A DNA stretch of 64,000 bases from JADLHS01 sp044225555 (lineage in GTDB: Bacteria; Verrucomicrobiota; Verrucomicrobiia; Limisphaerales; JADLHS01), in assembly GCA_044225555.1 (NCBI GenBank), contig JBGAIM010000010.1, positions 1-64,000 of the forward strand, in the 5' to 3' direction. Positions within the stretch are counted from its first letter, which is position 1. Every line of letters starts with the position of its first letter. The translations under genes and the position numbers were made by a program. The notes beneath the pieces were generated by a model that was not told where the DNA came from, ran no database searches, and saw only the letters and a list, made by a program, of their open reading frames with translations. Of the stretch, positions 17,804-28,002 are shown in pieces.

Positions 17804-20791
17804 TCAATTCTGGTTGAGCACCTCGTCAAGATTCAGGATCGCGTTTGCGACCAACGCAAGGTTGCCATCCACGCGTTGATAAAGTTCCTTGAGCACGGCG
17901 ATTTCCTCGGGACGCGGCGGGCGTTGAGTGGCGAGGAGCAGGCCGCGTTTGAGTTGCGCGTCCAGGTCCGGACCGCCCTCCGCCACCATGCGTTGCGCCA
18001 GACTCCGGGCGGCCGCGAAGAACACGGGATTGTTGAGCGCATCGAGCGATTGCAGGGGCGTGTTGGAGCGGATGCGGCGCACGGTGCAGAACTCGCGGCT
18101 GGGCGCGTCGAACGTGACGAAGCTCGGATACGTGGCGCTCCGGCGGATGAAGGTGTAGAGCGCGCGCCGCTGCGCGTCCTCGTTGGTGGCGGTGACCCAG
18201 TCGCGGCCCTCGTACGGCGTCTGCCACATGCCGGGCGGTTGATAGGGCATCACGGGCGGGCCAAACATCTTCGGACTGAGGCTGCCGCTGACGGCCAGGG
18301 CTTGATCCCGGAGTTGCTCGCTCGTGAGACGGAAGCGCGGTCCGCGTGCCAGCAGACGGTTCGCGGGGTCGCGCTCAACGAGTTTCTGCGTGGCCTTGGA
18401 GGATTGGCGATAGACCCGGCTTAAAACGATTTCGCGCAAGAGCGCCTTTTGACTCCATTTCAAATCCTCCTGGAAAGTTGCCGCCAATTCGTCGAGTAAA
18501 TCTTGATAAACGGGCTTGTCCCCTTGTGATCCGAAATCCTCCAGCGTTTCGACCAGGCCAATGCCGAACAGTTGCTCCCACACCCGATTCACCTGGACGC
18601 GCGCGGTCAGTGGATTTTCACCGTTGGTCAACCAGCGGGCGAGGCCGAGTCGGTTGCGCGGGTAATCGTCGGGCCAGGGGTTGAGAATGGTGGGTGTGGC
18701 TGGGCTGACGACTTCATCCTTGTCCAGCCAGTTGCCACGATGAAACACCCGCGTGGTGCGCACCTCTTTGCCGGTGAGTTCCTTCATGATTGGCAGTTTG
18801 CACATGGGCAGCGCAGTCAGCGCCGCGCGGTCGTCGTCCAAGCTCCGATACAACGCGGCGAGATCGGGATTGATGCTGGAAAGGAATTGGCGCTCCACTT
18901 TGGTCCGCTCCTCGACTGACCAGGTTTTGGGATCTCGTTCCAAGGAATCTTGCAGTTCTTTCGGCAAGGCAGCCAGCTGCTCAGAGGGCAGGCCGCGACT
19001 GGTCGCCAGTTGGAACGAACCCAGGACCTGTTTGGGCCACTTCTCGTTTTCGCATTCCAATATCACTCGTAACTTGGTTCCGCCTGTGATCACGAGTGGA
19101 GTTGCCAGGAAGAAGGTTGCGGTCTGCGATTTGCCTGTGCCGCCGGCAATGGCCCAACCGCCTTCGCTCTCGACTTTCGCATCGCGACCATTCTTTAGAG
19201 CCTCCGTTACCGGCCAGTTGGGTTGCTCGAAGGTCGCGCGGGCGTTGGTGAATTCCAATTGTGTTTCGGTGTGTCCGTCGGCCCCAACTAATGCAGCGCG
19301 GAAGCGGGTGAGAATGAAGTTGCCACCCCCGCTGCTGCCGGGCCCGCGCTGCGGCAGGGAATCGTCCGGCAGGGCCGCGAGCACGAGCGCCGGCCAGGTC
19401 CCCGGCGCGGGTGTCGCCGCAACGGTGATGGTGGTTTCGGCCGGGGCTTCACCTTTCAAGCGAATCCGGCCATGGTTCAGCACCTCGTATTCGCCTTTTG
19501 TGCTTGTGACCATGGGTGAATCCAAGGGGACGAAATTCTCCGGTGGTCGCAGCTCGCGCAACCAGGTTTCAAATGCGTCCCGGTTTTCCTTTCGCTGCAA
19601 TTGGACATCGAGTTGCCGCCGGGTGGCGGCAAGTTTCTGTTCGAGGGCGGCGGCTTTCGCGACATCAGCCCGCGCGTAGAAGCGTCGCGTGGGCGCTTCG
19701 TCCTCACGGTCGGCGTCGGCGGTGTTGTTGAAAAAAGCGAGCAGTTGATAGTACTCACGATGGACGAATGGATCGTAGGGGTGTCCATGACATTGCACGC
19801 AGCCGATGCTCGTGCCTTGGATCGCGTCGAAGGTCGTGTTCAAGCGGTCAATGACGGAGTACGTGCGGAATTCTTCGTCGTCCGTGCCGCCCTCGTCATT
19901 GGCTGGCGTGTTGCGATGAAAGGTGGTGGCGATGATCTGTTCTTCGGTCGAATTGGGTAACAAGTCCCCGGCGAGCTGCTCGACGAGAAACTGGTCGTAG
20001 GGCATATCGCTGTTGAGCGCGTCAATCACCCAGTCGCGATAACGCCAGACATCACGGAAACCGTCCTTCTCATACCCCTTGCTATCTGCGTAGCGCGCCG
20101 CATCCAGCCAGACGGTGGCCCAGCGCTCGCCATAAGCCGGCGAGGCCAGCAGGTGATCAATCCACCGCTCATAGGCATCGCGCCGGCGATCATTCACAAA
20201 GGCCTGCGCCACTTCCGGCGATGGCGGCAAACCGGTCAGGTCGAGGGCCGTGCGTCTGGCGAGCGTCCAGCGGTCGGCCTCCGGCGAAAAGGAAAGGCGC
20301 TCCTTGCTCAAACGACGCTTCACGATGGCATCAATACTTCGCCCGCTCTTCTTGGGCGGCACGTAAGCCCAGTGTTCGTTCCACGGCGCGTCGTTGGCGA
20401 TCCAGCGGTTCAGGAGTTCGATTTCTCCCGGCTTGAGCGGCGCCGCCTTTTGCGGCATGCGGTCGTCTTCATTGGTCGTCGTCAACCGCGCGATCAATTC
20501 GCTTTCCCGGGGCTTTCCGGGAACAATGGTCGGCAGGCCGGATTTGCCTCCCTTGAGGGCCGAATCGCGGAAGAGGAGATTTAAATTCCCCGCTTCCTTG
20601 ACGCCGCCATGACACTTGACGCAGTGTGCGTTGAGGAGCGGGCGGATTTGTTCGTTGAATTGGACGGGTGTTTCCGCAGACCAACATGGGAGCAAACTCG
20701 CGGCGAGGCAGAGGGCGCTGACCCACAGCGGCACCGGGAGACGGTTCTCGCCTTTGCTGAGAATCGTCAAAATAGATCGGGCGCTGCGCAT
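17804..20791 (-). CDS. PSCyt1-PSCyt2-PSD1 planctomycete-type cytochrome c protein
   Basis: This 995-residue exported protein has a haem-binding motif C57-V-K-C60-H61 in a PSCyt1 domain right after the signal peptide. PSCyt2 (DUF1549) follows, with the GCVQCHGHPYDPF motif, and PSD1 (DUF1553) covers the last third (GLARWLTNGENPLTARVQVNRVW and SKATQKLVERDPANRLLARG). The middle also holds a beta-rich insert of about 200 residues. These giant proteins are typical of Planctomycetes and Verrucomicrobia; function is undetermined, though an electron-transfer role on polysaccharide-derived substrates has been suggested. It is coupled with the DUF1501 gene downstream. Confidence 0.95.
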   Translation of the reverse strand: MRSARSILTILSKGENRLPVPLWVSALCLAASLLPCWSAETPVQFNEQIRPLLNAHCVKCHGGVKEAGNLNLLFRDSALKGGKSGLPTIVPGKPRESELIARLTTTNEDDRMPQKAAPLKPGEIELLNRWIANDAPWNEHWAYVPPKKSGRSIDAIVKRRLSKERLSFSPEADRWTLARRTALDLTGLPPSPEVAQAFVNDRRRDAYERWIDHLLASPAYGERWATVWLDAARYADSKGYEKDGFRDVWRYRDWVIDALNSDMPYDQFLVEQLAGDLLPNSTEEQIIATTFHRNTPANDEGGTDDEEFRTYSVIDRLNTTFDAIQGTSIGCVQCHGHPYDPFVHREYYQLLAFFNNTADADREDEAPTRRFYARADVAKAAALEQKLAATRRQLDVQLQRKENRDAFETWLRELRPPENFVPLDSPMVTSTKGEYEVLNHGRIRLKGEAPAETTITVAATPAPGTWPALVLAALPDDSLPQRGPGSSGGGNFILTRFRAALVGADGHTETQLEFTNARATFEQPNWPVTEALKNGRDAKVESEGGWAIAGGTGKSQTATFFLATPLVITGGTKLRVILECENEKWPKQVLGSFQLATSRGLPSEQLAALPKELQDSLERDPKTWSVEERTKVERQFLSSINPDLAALYRSLDDDRAALTALPMCKLPIMKELTGKEVRTTRVFHRGNWLDKDEVVSPATPTILNPWPDDYPRNRLGLARWLTNGENPLTARVQVNRVWEQLFGIGLVETLEDFGSQGDKPVYQDLLDELAATFQEDLKWSQKALLREIVLSRVYRQSSKATQKLVERDPANRLLARGPRFRLTSEQLRDQALAVSGSLSPKMFGPPVMPYQPPGMWQTPYEGRDWVTATNEDAQRRALYTFIRRSATYPSFVTFDAPSREFCTVRRIRSNTPLQSLDALNNPVFFAAARSLAQRMVAEGGPDLDAQLKRGLLLATQRPPRPEEIAVLKELYQRVDGNLALVANAILNLDEVLNQN

Positions 20792-20866
20792 GGGCGGATG
20801 GGTCTAATCTAGCGAACTCGCAGTTGGGCGCAATGAATCAAACGGACGCGTGAACTTCGAGTTTGA

Positions 20867-23800
20867 TCACGGTGAAACCACCCGGTAGAAGCGGTGCGGG
20901 AAGTTGGTGGCGGTGCGGTCTAGGAAACTGTAATTTGTCACACTCGCCACGAAGTTGGTCAGGTCCAGCCAGAGAATGGGAGTCGCTCCGAGGTTGGTCG
21001 TGGCTTGCACGCGATAGTTTTGGCCAATGGCCAGGGAGATATGAGCGTTGAAACCCGTACTCGTCAGCGTGACCGGCGAGGTAAACGTGGGAATCGCCGG
21101 GCCATTGGTGGCCAATAGCGCGAGGCTGAATTCGCTCGTGTCGCCGGTGGTTTGATCCGTGGCGGTGGCGGTGATGTACTGCCCGGCGAAATTACCAGCG
21201 GCGGTCAGGGTGAACGCCGCGCTGCCGCCGCCGCTGGTGGTGGTTATTGTGCTGCCGATGTAGTTCTGACCCTCGCCGTAACCTGATGAATCCGCAAAGC
21301 TGCTGCGATACACATCCACGAGCATGGTTCGGCCAGGCGCGCCGTTCAGTGTGCCGGAAATGATAGTGCTGGCGCCGCTGCCAGCGGCCTGGGTGAGGAC
21401 CGGATAATTTTGCAGGTTGTTTGGGCCGGTATCAGGATCGCCCGGATCGTTGACCGTGACTCCGGAAAAATCCTCCACGCCGCCGGCAAGGTTGATGCCG
21501 AGATAGCCGTTGGAGTAAACATTGTTTCCGCGCAGGCTGTTGTTCGTGGTCGCGGCATCAAAGAGGACAATGCCCATAAAGGCGTTCAACGCGATGGTAT
21601 TGCCCGCGCCCGTGTTGTTTGACGCCAGGCCAATGAGGTTACCACTGGCCCCGCCATAAAGTGAAACGCCGTCCCAGCCGTTGCCCAGCGGTTGCGCGCC
21701 GGTGGCGCTCAATCCAACCAAGTTGCCTTGGACATTGTTGCCCGAGGTGCCCGTTCCACTTAGGGTCACGCCGTAGTTGGCGTTGCCCGAAATCACATTC
21801 CCGGCATTGGCCGCGCTGCCGCCAATCACGTTGCCCTGGGCGCCGCCATAAAGGGCTACACCAGACCAGCCGTTGCCAAGAGCCTGGGTGCCGGAGACGT
21901 CCACGCCAACATAATTTCCAGCGACGACATTCCCATCCGTCCCGGAGTAGCCGATGAACAGTCCGTAATTGGTGTTGCCGGAGATGAGATTGGCCGCGCC
22001 CGTCGTTGTGCCGCCAATGAGATTGGAAGTCGCGCCGCTAAAAATCTCGATGCCGGACCAGCCATTGCCCATGGCCGCGGTCCCGGCGGGATTCAAGCCG
22101 ATGTAATTTCCCGCCACAACATTCCCGGAAGTGTTCGCATCCGAAAGAGCGATGCCCTGAAACGTGTTTCCCGAGATGATATTTCGGGCGTCGGAGGTTG
22201 CGCCGCCGAGAGTATTTGATTGCGCGCCGCCGAAGAACTGGATGCCGGACCAACCGTTAGGCACAGCCGCCGACCCCGCGGCATTGAGTCCGATGTAGTT
22301 TCCCGCAATGACATTCCCCACGGTGCCGGGGTCGGACACGGTCGCGCCCTGCAGCGTGTTCCCGGAAATGAGATTCCGCGCGGCGGCGCTCGTGCCACCG
22401 ATCAGATTGGACTTCGCGCCGCCGAAAATCTGAAGGCCGGCCCAGGCATTTGGCAGGGCGGCGTTGCCCGCTGGGTTCAGTCCGATGAAATTTCCAGCGA
22501 CCACATTGCCGGTCGTATTCGTCCCCGAAATGGCAACACCCTGTTTCAAGTTTCCTGAAATGATGTTGAGAGCGGTGTCCGTGGTGCCGCCAATGGTATT
22601 GGCTTGCGCCCCACCGTAAATCTCCAGCCCGGCCCAGGCGTTGGGGAGCGCAGCACTGCCTGCGGCGTTCAAGCCGATGAAGTTTCCCTGAACCAGATTG
22701 CTGCGCGTGCCGGTGTCGCGAATAACCAATCCTTGATACGCGCTGCCGGAAAGGACATTGCGCGCGGCGACATTCGTTCCGCCGACGGTGTTGCCGCTCG
22801 CCCCGCCGGAAATGATCAGCGGATTGTATTTATTGGTGACGGCAGAAGTGCCGGTGGAATCCAAACCAAGATAACAACCGCGAACGACGTTGCCGCTGGC
22901 GTTCGTTCCATCAATGACAATGCCGGAGCCGGGAAAGCCATTCACAATGAGCGACTGCACCACGCAGTTGGTGCCGAGCAGTCGCAAGCCGTCCACATAG
23001 ACGCTGACCGGATCGCACAATGCGCCGTTCAGAACAATTTCCGGCCCGCTGGGATTTGTGTTGGTCGGTTCGCTGCTGCCGTCGAGGAACGTGGCGTTTC
23101 GCAACGCGGGCAGGCTGTCAGTCGGTTGGATCGTGAAAACTCCGCCGGCAAACCCCGGGTCGCTGGTGGGGATGTTGAAGGTAACGGTAGTGCCCGGATG
23201 ATCGAGCGCGTAATACAACGCGGCACGCAGGCTGCCCGGTCCGCTTTCAAGCGTGTTGATCACCACGCTGCTCAAAGCCGGGCCGGCCCCATACTTTGCC
23301 GCCATGCCCGCGCGATCACTCACACTCAATACGGGTTCGTATTGCTGGCCCATCACGTTGAGAAATTGCGCAAAAGCGGGCACGGGTTCGATTGTGTTTA
23401 AGGTTGGCGGATTCACCGAGAAGGCATCCCGGCGATAGTGCATCACCGAATAGAAATCATAGGTCCCCGTGTTGAGGGTGTTGCCGAGTTTCACGAAATT
23501 GCCTTCACTGCCCGGGAGGATATTGTTAGTCAAAATCACCACGAACGCATCACGGTCCGAGCGTTGGTGCTCATGGACGAGGCCCAGGGTATGGCCGAGT
23601 TCGTGGCAGATGGTGGCGCGATTCCAAGCACCGGGACCAATCTTCAAGAACTGTTGCCCACCAACCATGCCCACGGCGGATTGCCCGCCACCCAGGGTGG
23701 GATCCTCCAGGACGGTAAAATAATTGGGCTGCGACGTGCGCGGGATGAAATGCAGATTGGCGAACATGGCCCACTCGGCGGCGCCATCCAGGAAGGCCTT

Positions 23801-24136
23801 TTGCTTGGCCGCCGAAACCGAGGCGTCGAAGGTGTAATACAGATTGCCACCCGTCCAAGCCGGCGCGACTCCGTCGAAGGCGAAGCCGGGTACCGACTCG
23901 CCCGCGATTTGATTTCGCCACGTGCGCAGGTTCGTCACGAGGATCTCCATATCGCCGACCGGGGCCAGCTTCTGATCAGCCGGGACTGCGGCGATGATTT
24001 TGTCGAGCAGCGCCACGTTCCAGTTCGTGGCCGGATCCGCCGTGGCGTGATTTGCCACAGCGACGAGCGCCGCACCAAAAGTTGCAATCCGCAAGCCGAG
24101 TCGTGCCGACGGTTTGATACGCTTTAGCGATTTCAT
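20867..24136 (-). CDS. Astacin-type (M12A) protease fused to a parallel beta-helix repeat domain
   Basis: This 1089-residue secreted protein has an astacin domain at about residues 60-275: the zinc site is ICHELGHTLGLVHEHQRSDR and the Met-turn is SVMHYRRD. A linker with NTLESGPGSLRAALYYAL leads to seven tandem repeats of about 64 residues (VxGNYIGLNPAG...GNxIGGT...NxISGN), typical of a right-handed beta-helix, and then a beta-sandwich. The last 50 residues form the NYRVQATTNL...RFYRVVSP module shared with other giant proteins here. The start MKSLKR at 24136 gives a signal peptide; a start at 24160 is possible. All catalytic residues are present. Confidence 0.9.
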   Translation of the reverse strand: MKSLKRIKPSARLGLRIATFGAALVAVANHATADPATNWNVALLDKIIAAVPADQKLAPVGDMEILVTNLRTWRNQIAGESVPGFAFDGVAPAWTGGNLYYTFDASVSAAKQKAFLDGAAEWAMFANLHFIPRTSQPNYFTVLEDPTLGGGQSAVGMVGGQQFLKIGPGAWNRATICHELGHTLGLVHEHQRSDRDAFVVILTNNILPGSEGNFVKLGNTLNTGTYDFYSVMHYRRDAFSVNPPTLNTIEPVPAFAQFLNVMGQQYEPVLSVSDRAGMAAKYGAGPALSSVVINTLESGPGSLRAALYYALDHPGTTVTFNIPTSDPGFAGGVFTIQPTDSLPALRNATFLDGSSEPTNTNPSGPEIVLNGALCDPVSVYVDGLRLLGTNCVVQSLIVNGFPGSGIVIDGTNASGNVVRGCYLGLDSTGTSAVTNKYNPLIISGGASGNTVGGTNVAARNVLSGSAYQGLVIRDTGTRSNLVQGNFIGLNAAGSAALPNAWAGLEIYGGAQANTIGGTTDTALNIISGNLKQGVAISGTNTTGNVVAGNFIGLNPAGNAALPNAWAGLQIFGGAKSNLIGGTSAAARNLISGNTLQGATVSDPGTVGNVIAGNYIGLNAAGSAAVPNGWSGIQFFGGAQSNTLGGATSDARNIISGNTFQGIALSDANTSGNVVAGNYIGLNPAGTAAMGNGWSGIEIFSGATSNLIGGTTTGAANLISGNTNYGLFIGYSGTDGNVVAGNYVGVDVSGTQALGNGWSGVALYGGAQGNVIGGSAANAGNVISGNANYGVTLSGTGTSGNNVQGNLVGLSATGAQPLGNGWDGVSLYGGASGNLIGLASNNTGAGNTIALNAFMGIVLFDAATTNNSLRGNNVYSNGYLGINLAGGVEDFSGVTVNDPGDPDTGPNNLQNYPVLTQAAGSGASTIISGTLNGAPGRTMLVDVYRSSFADSSGYGEGQNYIGSTITTTSGGGSAAFTLTAAGNFAGQYITATATDQTTGDTSEFSLALLATNGPAIPTFTSPVTLTSTGFNAHISLAIGQNYRVQATTNLGATPILWLDLTNFVASVTNYSFLDRTATNFPHRFYRVVSP
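21580..22920 (-). repeat. Seven tandem 192-bp coding repeats (beta-helix)
   Basis: Within the astacin fusion gene, a unit of about 192 bp (64 codons) recurs seven times in frame. Each unit carries GNxIGL, an Ala/Gly turn, NGWSG or NAWAG, GGAxxNxIGG and NxISGN. Boundaries are approximate. Units three to five are the most alike. Such arrays can expand or shrink by recombination and can collapse in short-read assemblies. Confidence 0.8.
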
Positions 24137-24247
24137 CCGTCGCACTGTAAGCCGGGACAAAATCCCTGCAAGGGCGAAGTCGCCTTTGTCTGGACTGCCT
24201 GTCGGCGGCTTCGACGGCGAGAGGCCGGAGATTTGTCGAAGCGATTT

Positions 24248-25216
24248 CTAGCCAGCGACGGCCAGTTCCGCCACAGCTTTCATTTTGGCGATGCCGGTCT
24301 TGGCCACCGCCAACGGCTCCTGCTTCCAGTAATCACGATTGAAGACTTCCAGCGACAGCACTTTTTGCCCGCCAGTCTGGCGCAGCGTGCGCAGTAATTC
24401 TGGGAGCGGCGCGGTCCCATCGCCGGGATAAACCCGATAACTGTCATCAATCTTGTCCGGGGGCGGGTCGCTCGGATAATCGTTCATGTGAAGGACCTGG
24501 ATCACGTCGCGACCCAGCAGGCGCATGCCGCGAAAATCCGAACCGCCCTTGTAAAGATGGAACACATCGGCGAGCACGCAGGCTTTGGGGTGGGCGGCCT
24601 CCATTGCCACGCAGGCGCATTCACCCAGGCGGTTCAAATTTTTGGAAAATCCCCACAACTCAAGTTGCGGCACAATTCCGATTCCGTCTCCGGCCAGGAG
24701 CAGAGCGCGATACCGTTCCGCCGCCTGCAACAAGTCCAGCTTAGGCAGGTCGGTCGCCCCGGCGGGCGGAGCTGCGAAGCGCCGGCCTCCGAGTTGCGCG
24801 ATCAGGTCCATCTCCCGTTTCGCGCGTTCCAATCCTTGCGCGCGCCGGGCGTCGTCATTGACGATCCATTCCGGGAAGCCGATCGCGCTTTCGACCGTGA
24901 GGCCGCCATCGGCGATGCGCTGCCGCAAGTCCTTCAGGGTGCCACCGCCTTTGACGTAATCCTGGATCGAATCCACCCAGGGCTCGATTCCGCTGTAGCC
25001 CGCTTGCGAAGCGATCTCGATTTCTTTGACGATTCCCAACTTGTGCCCGCGGAGGGTGGCAGTGTTCAGGCAAAACCGGAAGGCAGGCTCCTTCGGCGAG
25101 CTTTCAACTTGTCCCGCGGCATTGCTTGTTTCGAGTTGTCCGAAAGCCAGCGTGACACCGGCCAACAAGCCGGTTTGAGCCAGAGCTTCGCGTCGGGTCC
25201 AGTTGCGTTCCTTCAT
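24248..25216 (-). CDS. Sugar phosphate isomerase/epimerase (xylose isomerase-like TIM barrel), exported
   Basis: This 322-residue protein has an N-terminal Tat-like signal (NWTRREALAQTGLLAGVTLAFG). The body is an AP-endonuclease-2/xylose isomerase-type barrel: FCLNTATLRGHKLGIVKEIEIASQAGYSGIEPW, then PQLELWGFS with a metal-ligand Glu, VLADVFHLYKGGSDF with Asp and His, and VLHMNDYPSDP. These are the usual metal-binding positions of the superfamily. Exported versions accompany Gfo/Idh/MocA enzymes in this phylum and act on sugars or inositols; the substrate is not evident here. Confidence 0.88.
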   Translation of the reverse strand: MKERNWTRREALAQTGLLAGVTLAFGQLETSNAAGQVESSPKEPAFRFCLNTATLRGHKLGIVKEIEIASQAGYSGIEPWVDSIQDYVKGGGTLKDLRQRIADGGLTVESAIGFPEWIVNDDARRAQGLERAKREMDLIAQLGGRRFAAPPAGATDLPKLDLLQAAERYRALLLAGDGIGIVPQLELWGFSKNLNRLGECACVAMEAAHPKACVLADVFHLYKGGSDFRGMRLLGRDVIQVLHMNDYPSDPPPDKIDDSYRVYPGDGTAPLPELLRTLRQTGGQKVLSLEVFNRDYWKQEPLAVAKTGIAKMKAVAELAVAG

Positions 25217-25308
25217 CCTTTGTTTCTAACCCAGACACTGGGGCTTGGCCAGACCGGATTAAGGTGTTTCTCTGTCGATGCGGGAATCGATTGCGGTGAT
25301 TGGCCGGT

Positions 25309-28002
25309 TCACGGCATCCAGCGCAATCGGTAAAACGCCGTCGCGGCTGGTCCGCTCAAATCGTGAAAGTCATCCGCATACTCAAACACTCCGTTCGCTG
25401 GGGCGATATTGGTGGAAATCGTTGTCCAGTTCATCAAGTCGGTCGAGCGCTCCAGATAATATGTCCATCCGGGGCGACCGGCAAAATTCAGGGTCATCGG
25501 ATTGCCGGTGCCGCTCGGGTAACTCGTGAAACGCCCCGTCGGGCTCGACGCAATCTGTACCGCTCCCGTAACACTGCCGCCGTGGCCATCGTCGGCGGTG
25601 TAAGTGAACTGGTCGGCGACACTGAGGTAGTTCGAGTAGTAAATGAAGGTGCTGTTTGTGAGCAGCGTGATTCCATTGGTCGTCGTCAGATTGATCCCGG
25701 TCAGGGAAATCGTGTCACTATCGGCATCAGTGACGGCGGCCGTAAGGCTCGCATACGGTATTTCCAATACAACGGGAGCATGGTTTGTGAATGAGAGGGG
25801 ATTCGCGACCGGATGACGATTCACTTTGATGGTGCCATTTGCGGTCAGCGAATCAGTGTGCCAATTCAAGCCGCCCGCAAGCGCCGGAAGGTCGATGGCC
25901 GTGAATGCGCCGGAGAATGCGCCCGCCCCAAAATTGGTAAACACCTCGCCTCCGACCACCGCCGCGCCCACATTTGTAATCACCAAAGTGCCACCGTAAT
26001 TCAGAGTTCCGCCGGACAGGACAATTTTATCGGCAAGCGAAGAGCCGTTGTTTCGATCAATCCGCAACAAGATGTTGCCCGCAAGCGCCGGGGCGCTGTT
26101 CAGCGTCAGCTTGCCGATGGCGGAACTTGTGCCGGGCGAAATCGTGCCGCCACTATTGACAGTGACAACGCCCGCAATCGTGCCCGTCCCGCCGAGGATG
26201 CCACCATCCACCGTGACTCCGCCACTGCCAGTGCCCGAGCCAGTGCTGTTGTTGACGAGCAGCCTTCCCGCGCCAATGACGGTGCCGCCGGCATAGGCGT
26301 TTACTCCGGTTATCCGCAGGGTTCCCGGCCCGGTCTTGGTGAGGGCGCCGTTGATGACGGGCACCTCCACTGACAAATCCACTTCCGCCGGTCCGTTGGC
26401 GACATTCCACGAGCGGTTTCCGCCAGCAAGGTCAATCAGACCGGAACTGCCCGCCCCGGCGCCTTTCCCAATGGTGGCCGTGGTATTGGTGAATGAGCTG
26501 AAAGTGGCATCTCCGTTCACGAGCAGCTTTGCCGGTGCGGCGGCATTGGGCATCAGATTGATGGTGTTGAAAGTCAGTGCGCCGCCGCTGAGCGTGAAGG
26601 TGCGAGTGGCGTCCACTTGCAGCGTGTGGAGGCTCAGGCTGCCGCCACTGAGGGTGACCGCGCCCGAAAACTGCGCGGCGTTGGTCGTGGAATCCGGAGA
26701 CGGGACGTAATTAACGGTCAGGGAGCCGCCAGTGATGTTCAACGCCTCGCGAACATAAAGCTTGCGGATGTTGTGCGTTCCGGATGCCAGAGTCACGGTG
26801 ATGTTCGTGTTGGGGCGATCCAGAATGACCGTGTCGTTTTGGCCAGACGTCACGCCAGAGCCAGCCGCTCCCGGTAGGCGCGGCGTGGGTAGCGTCAGCG
26901 TGCCGACGGGCGGGACTTGTCCGGGGCCAGTCACCGGTGCCATCGGCGGCTGCCCGCTGTTCCAGTTGGCCAGCGTCGTCCATTGACCGTCGCTGTCGTT
27001 CAGCCAGATGGCGGGAACGAGTTGGTCCTTTAGAAACTCGAGGCCACCGCGCGCGACATCCAGGTCGAGATTGCTGCCGCCGTTGTTGTAACTCGGCAAG
27101 CGGCCGGTGCTGGCGTATTGCCAGAACGTCCAAGGATGCGTGACGCCGTAATCATCCCACGGTCCGTAGATGGCAGCGTAGGAGTCCTTCGGTTCGCCGT
27201 TCTGCACATCAATGGAATTCGGGTCCGCTTGATTCGGCCAGCGCGCGCTCCACAGCGTTGGATACGCGGGCGCTGCCAGATTGGGCGGGCTGCCCGAAGG
27301 TTGAGCGATCTGATTTCGCAGCGAGGCCGAGGCGCCGCCGACCACAAAGGCGGCGTAATTGCCGTTGATGTAAATGGCCGGGCGGATACCCATCACGGCG
27401 TAGATGCGGCTGGAAAAGTCGAGGCAGAATTGCGCCATCTCGTCATCGGTACGAATGCCGTCGCCAGATTCGAGATCATGCACCGGCAGCAGATAACCGG
27501 GCCGCATCCACGGGCCGGCCATCTGCATGAAATGGTCCGCCTCGTCCGTGCCGCTGTTCCGGATGCCGCCGGAGTTAAGAGTGGTCTCGATAATCTCCGG
27601 TCGCGAGAAATGATACGAACCGGCGAACATGCCGGCGGCGGTGGCGCGATTGATGTTCTGAATGAAATAGGGATCATCGTAGCGCTGCGAGAGCGTGTTC
27701 AGTCCCTGCGAGTTGCTCGCATCATTCTGATTGTAGTAGCCGGTCGTGCCGCCGCGACTGGAGCGCAGGATGACGAATTGCCGGTTCTCGACACTGTAAA
27801 TATTGTTCCAGGTCGTTTGCGAGATGTTGCCTTGCCACGCGGAAATGTCGAGACCCAGAGCCCGCGGTTGCGCCGGGGCGGGGTGGTTTGCCACCAGCAG
27901 GGCCGCTAGCATTACCAGTTTCATTATCGCACTGCGGGACAAATCCCACACCCGACCGATGCGGCGGCCCCAATTGTTCCGGCTGATGAAAAGTTGGCTC
28001 AT
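25309..28002 (-). CDS. GH25 muramidase fused to autotransporter-type (PATR) beta repeats
   Basis: This protein has about 897 residues from ATG 28002; an internal start at 27924 (MKLVMLAALLVANHPAPAQ) gives the cleanest signal peptide. A GH25 lysozyme domain covers about residues 45-320: LGLDISAWQGN, GMFAGSYHFSRPE and LPVHDLESGDG hold the expected catalytic Asp/Glu. A Gly/Thr/Asn-rich region follows with PATR-like units (GPGTLRITGVNAYAGGTVIG, then GGTGTIAGVVTVNSGGTISPG), then a cadherin-like segment (VTDADSDTISLTG). The C-terminal 50 residues match the shared YYLERSTDL...FYRLRWMP module. It should cleave peptidoglycan of other bacteria or of the host wall. Confidence 0.85.
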   Translation of the reverse strand: MSQLFISRNNWGRRIGRVWDLSRSAIMKLVMLAALLVANHPAPAQPRALGLDISAWQGNISQTTWNNIYSVENRQFVILRSSRGGTTGYYNQNDASNSQGLNTLSQRYDDPYFIQNINRATAAGMFAGSYHFSRPEIIETTLNSGGIRNSGTDEADHFMQMAGPWMRPGYLLPVHDLESGDGIRTDDEMAQFCLDFSSRIYAVMGIRPAIYINGNYAAFVVGGASASLRNQIAQPSGSPPNLAAPAYPTLWSARWPNQADPNSIDVQNGEPKDSYAAIYGPWDDYGVTHPWTFWQYASTGRLPSYNNGGSNLDLDVARGGLEFLKDQLVPAIWLNDSDGQWTTLANWNSGQPPMAPVTGPGQVPPVGTLTLPTPRLPGAAGSGVTSGQNDTVILDRPNTNITVTLASGTHNIRKLYVREALNITGGSLTVNYVPSPDSTTNAAQFSGAVTLSGGSLSLHTLQVDATRTFTLSGGALTFNTINLMPNAAAPAKLLVNGDATFSSFTNTTATIGKGAGAGSSGLIDLAGGNRSWNVANGPAEVDLSVEVPVINGALTKTGPGTLRITGVNAYAGGTVIGAGRLLVNNSTGSGTGSGGVTVDGGILGGTGTIAGVVTVNSGGTISPGTSSAIGKLTLNSAPALAGNILLRIDRNNGSSLADKIVLSGGTLNYGGTLVITNVGAAVVGGEVFTNFGAGAFSGAFTAIDLPALAGGLNWHTDSLTANGTIKVNRHPVANPLSFTNHAPVVLEIPYASLTAAVTDADSDTISLTGINLTTTNGITLLTNSTFIYYSNYLSVADQFTYTADDGHGGSVTGAVQIASSPTGRFTSYPSGTGNPMTLNFAGRPGWTYYLERSTDLMNWTTISTNIAPANGVFEYADDFHDLSGPAATAFYRLRWMP

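Noticed and set aside
21580..22920. CRISPR array
   Set aside because: Repeats are 192 bp, in frame, and encode a beta-helix; there are no short repeats with unique spacers.
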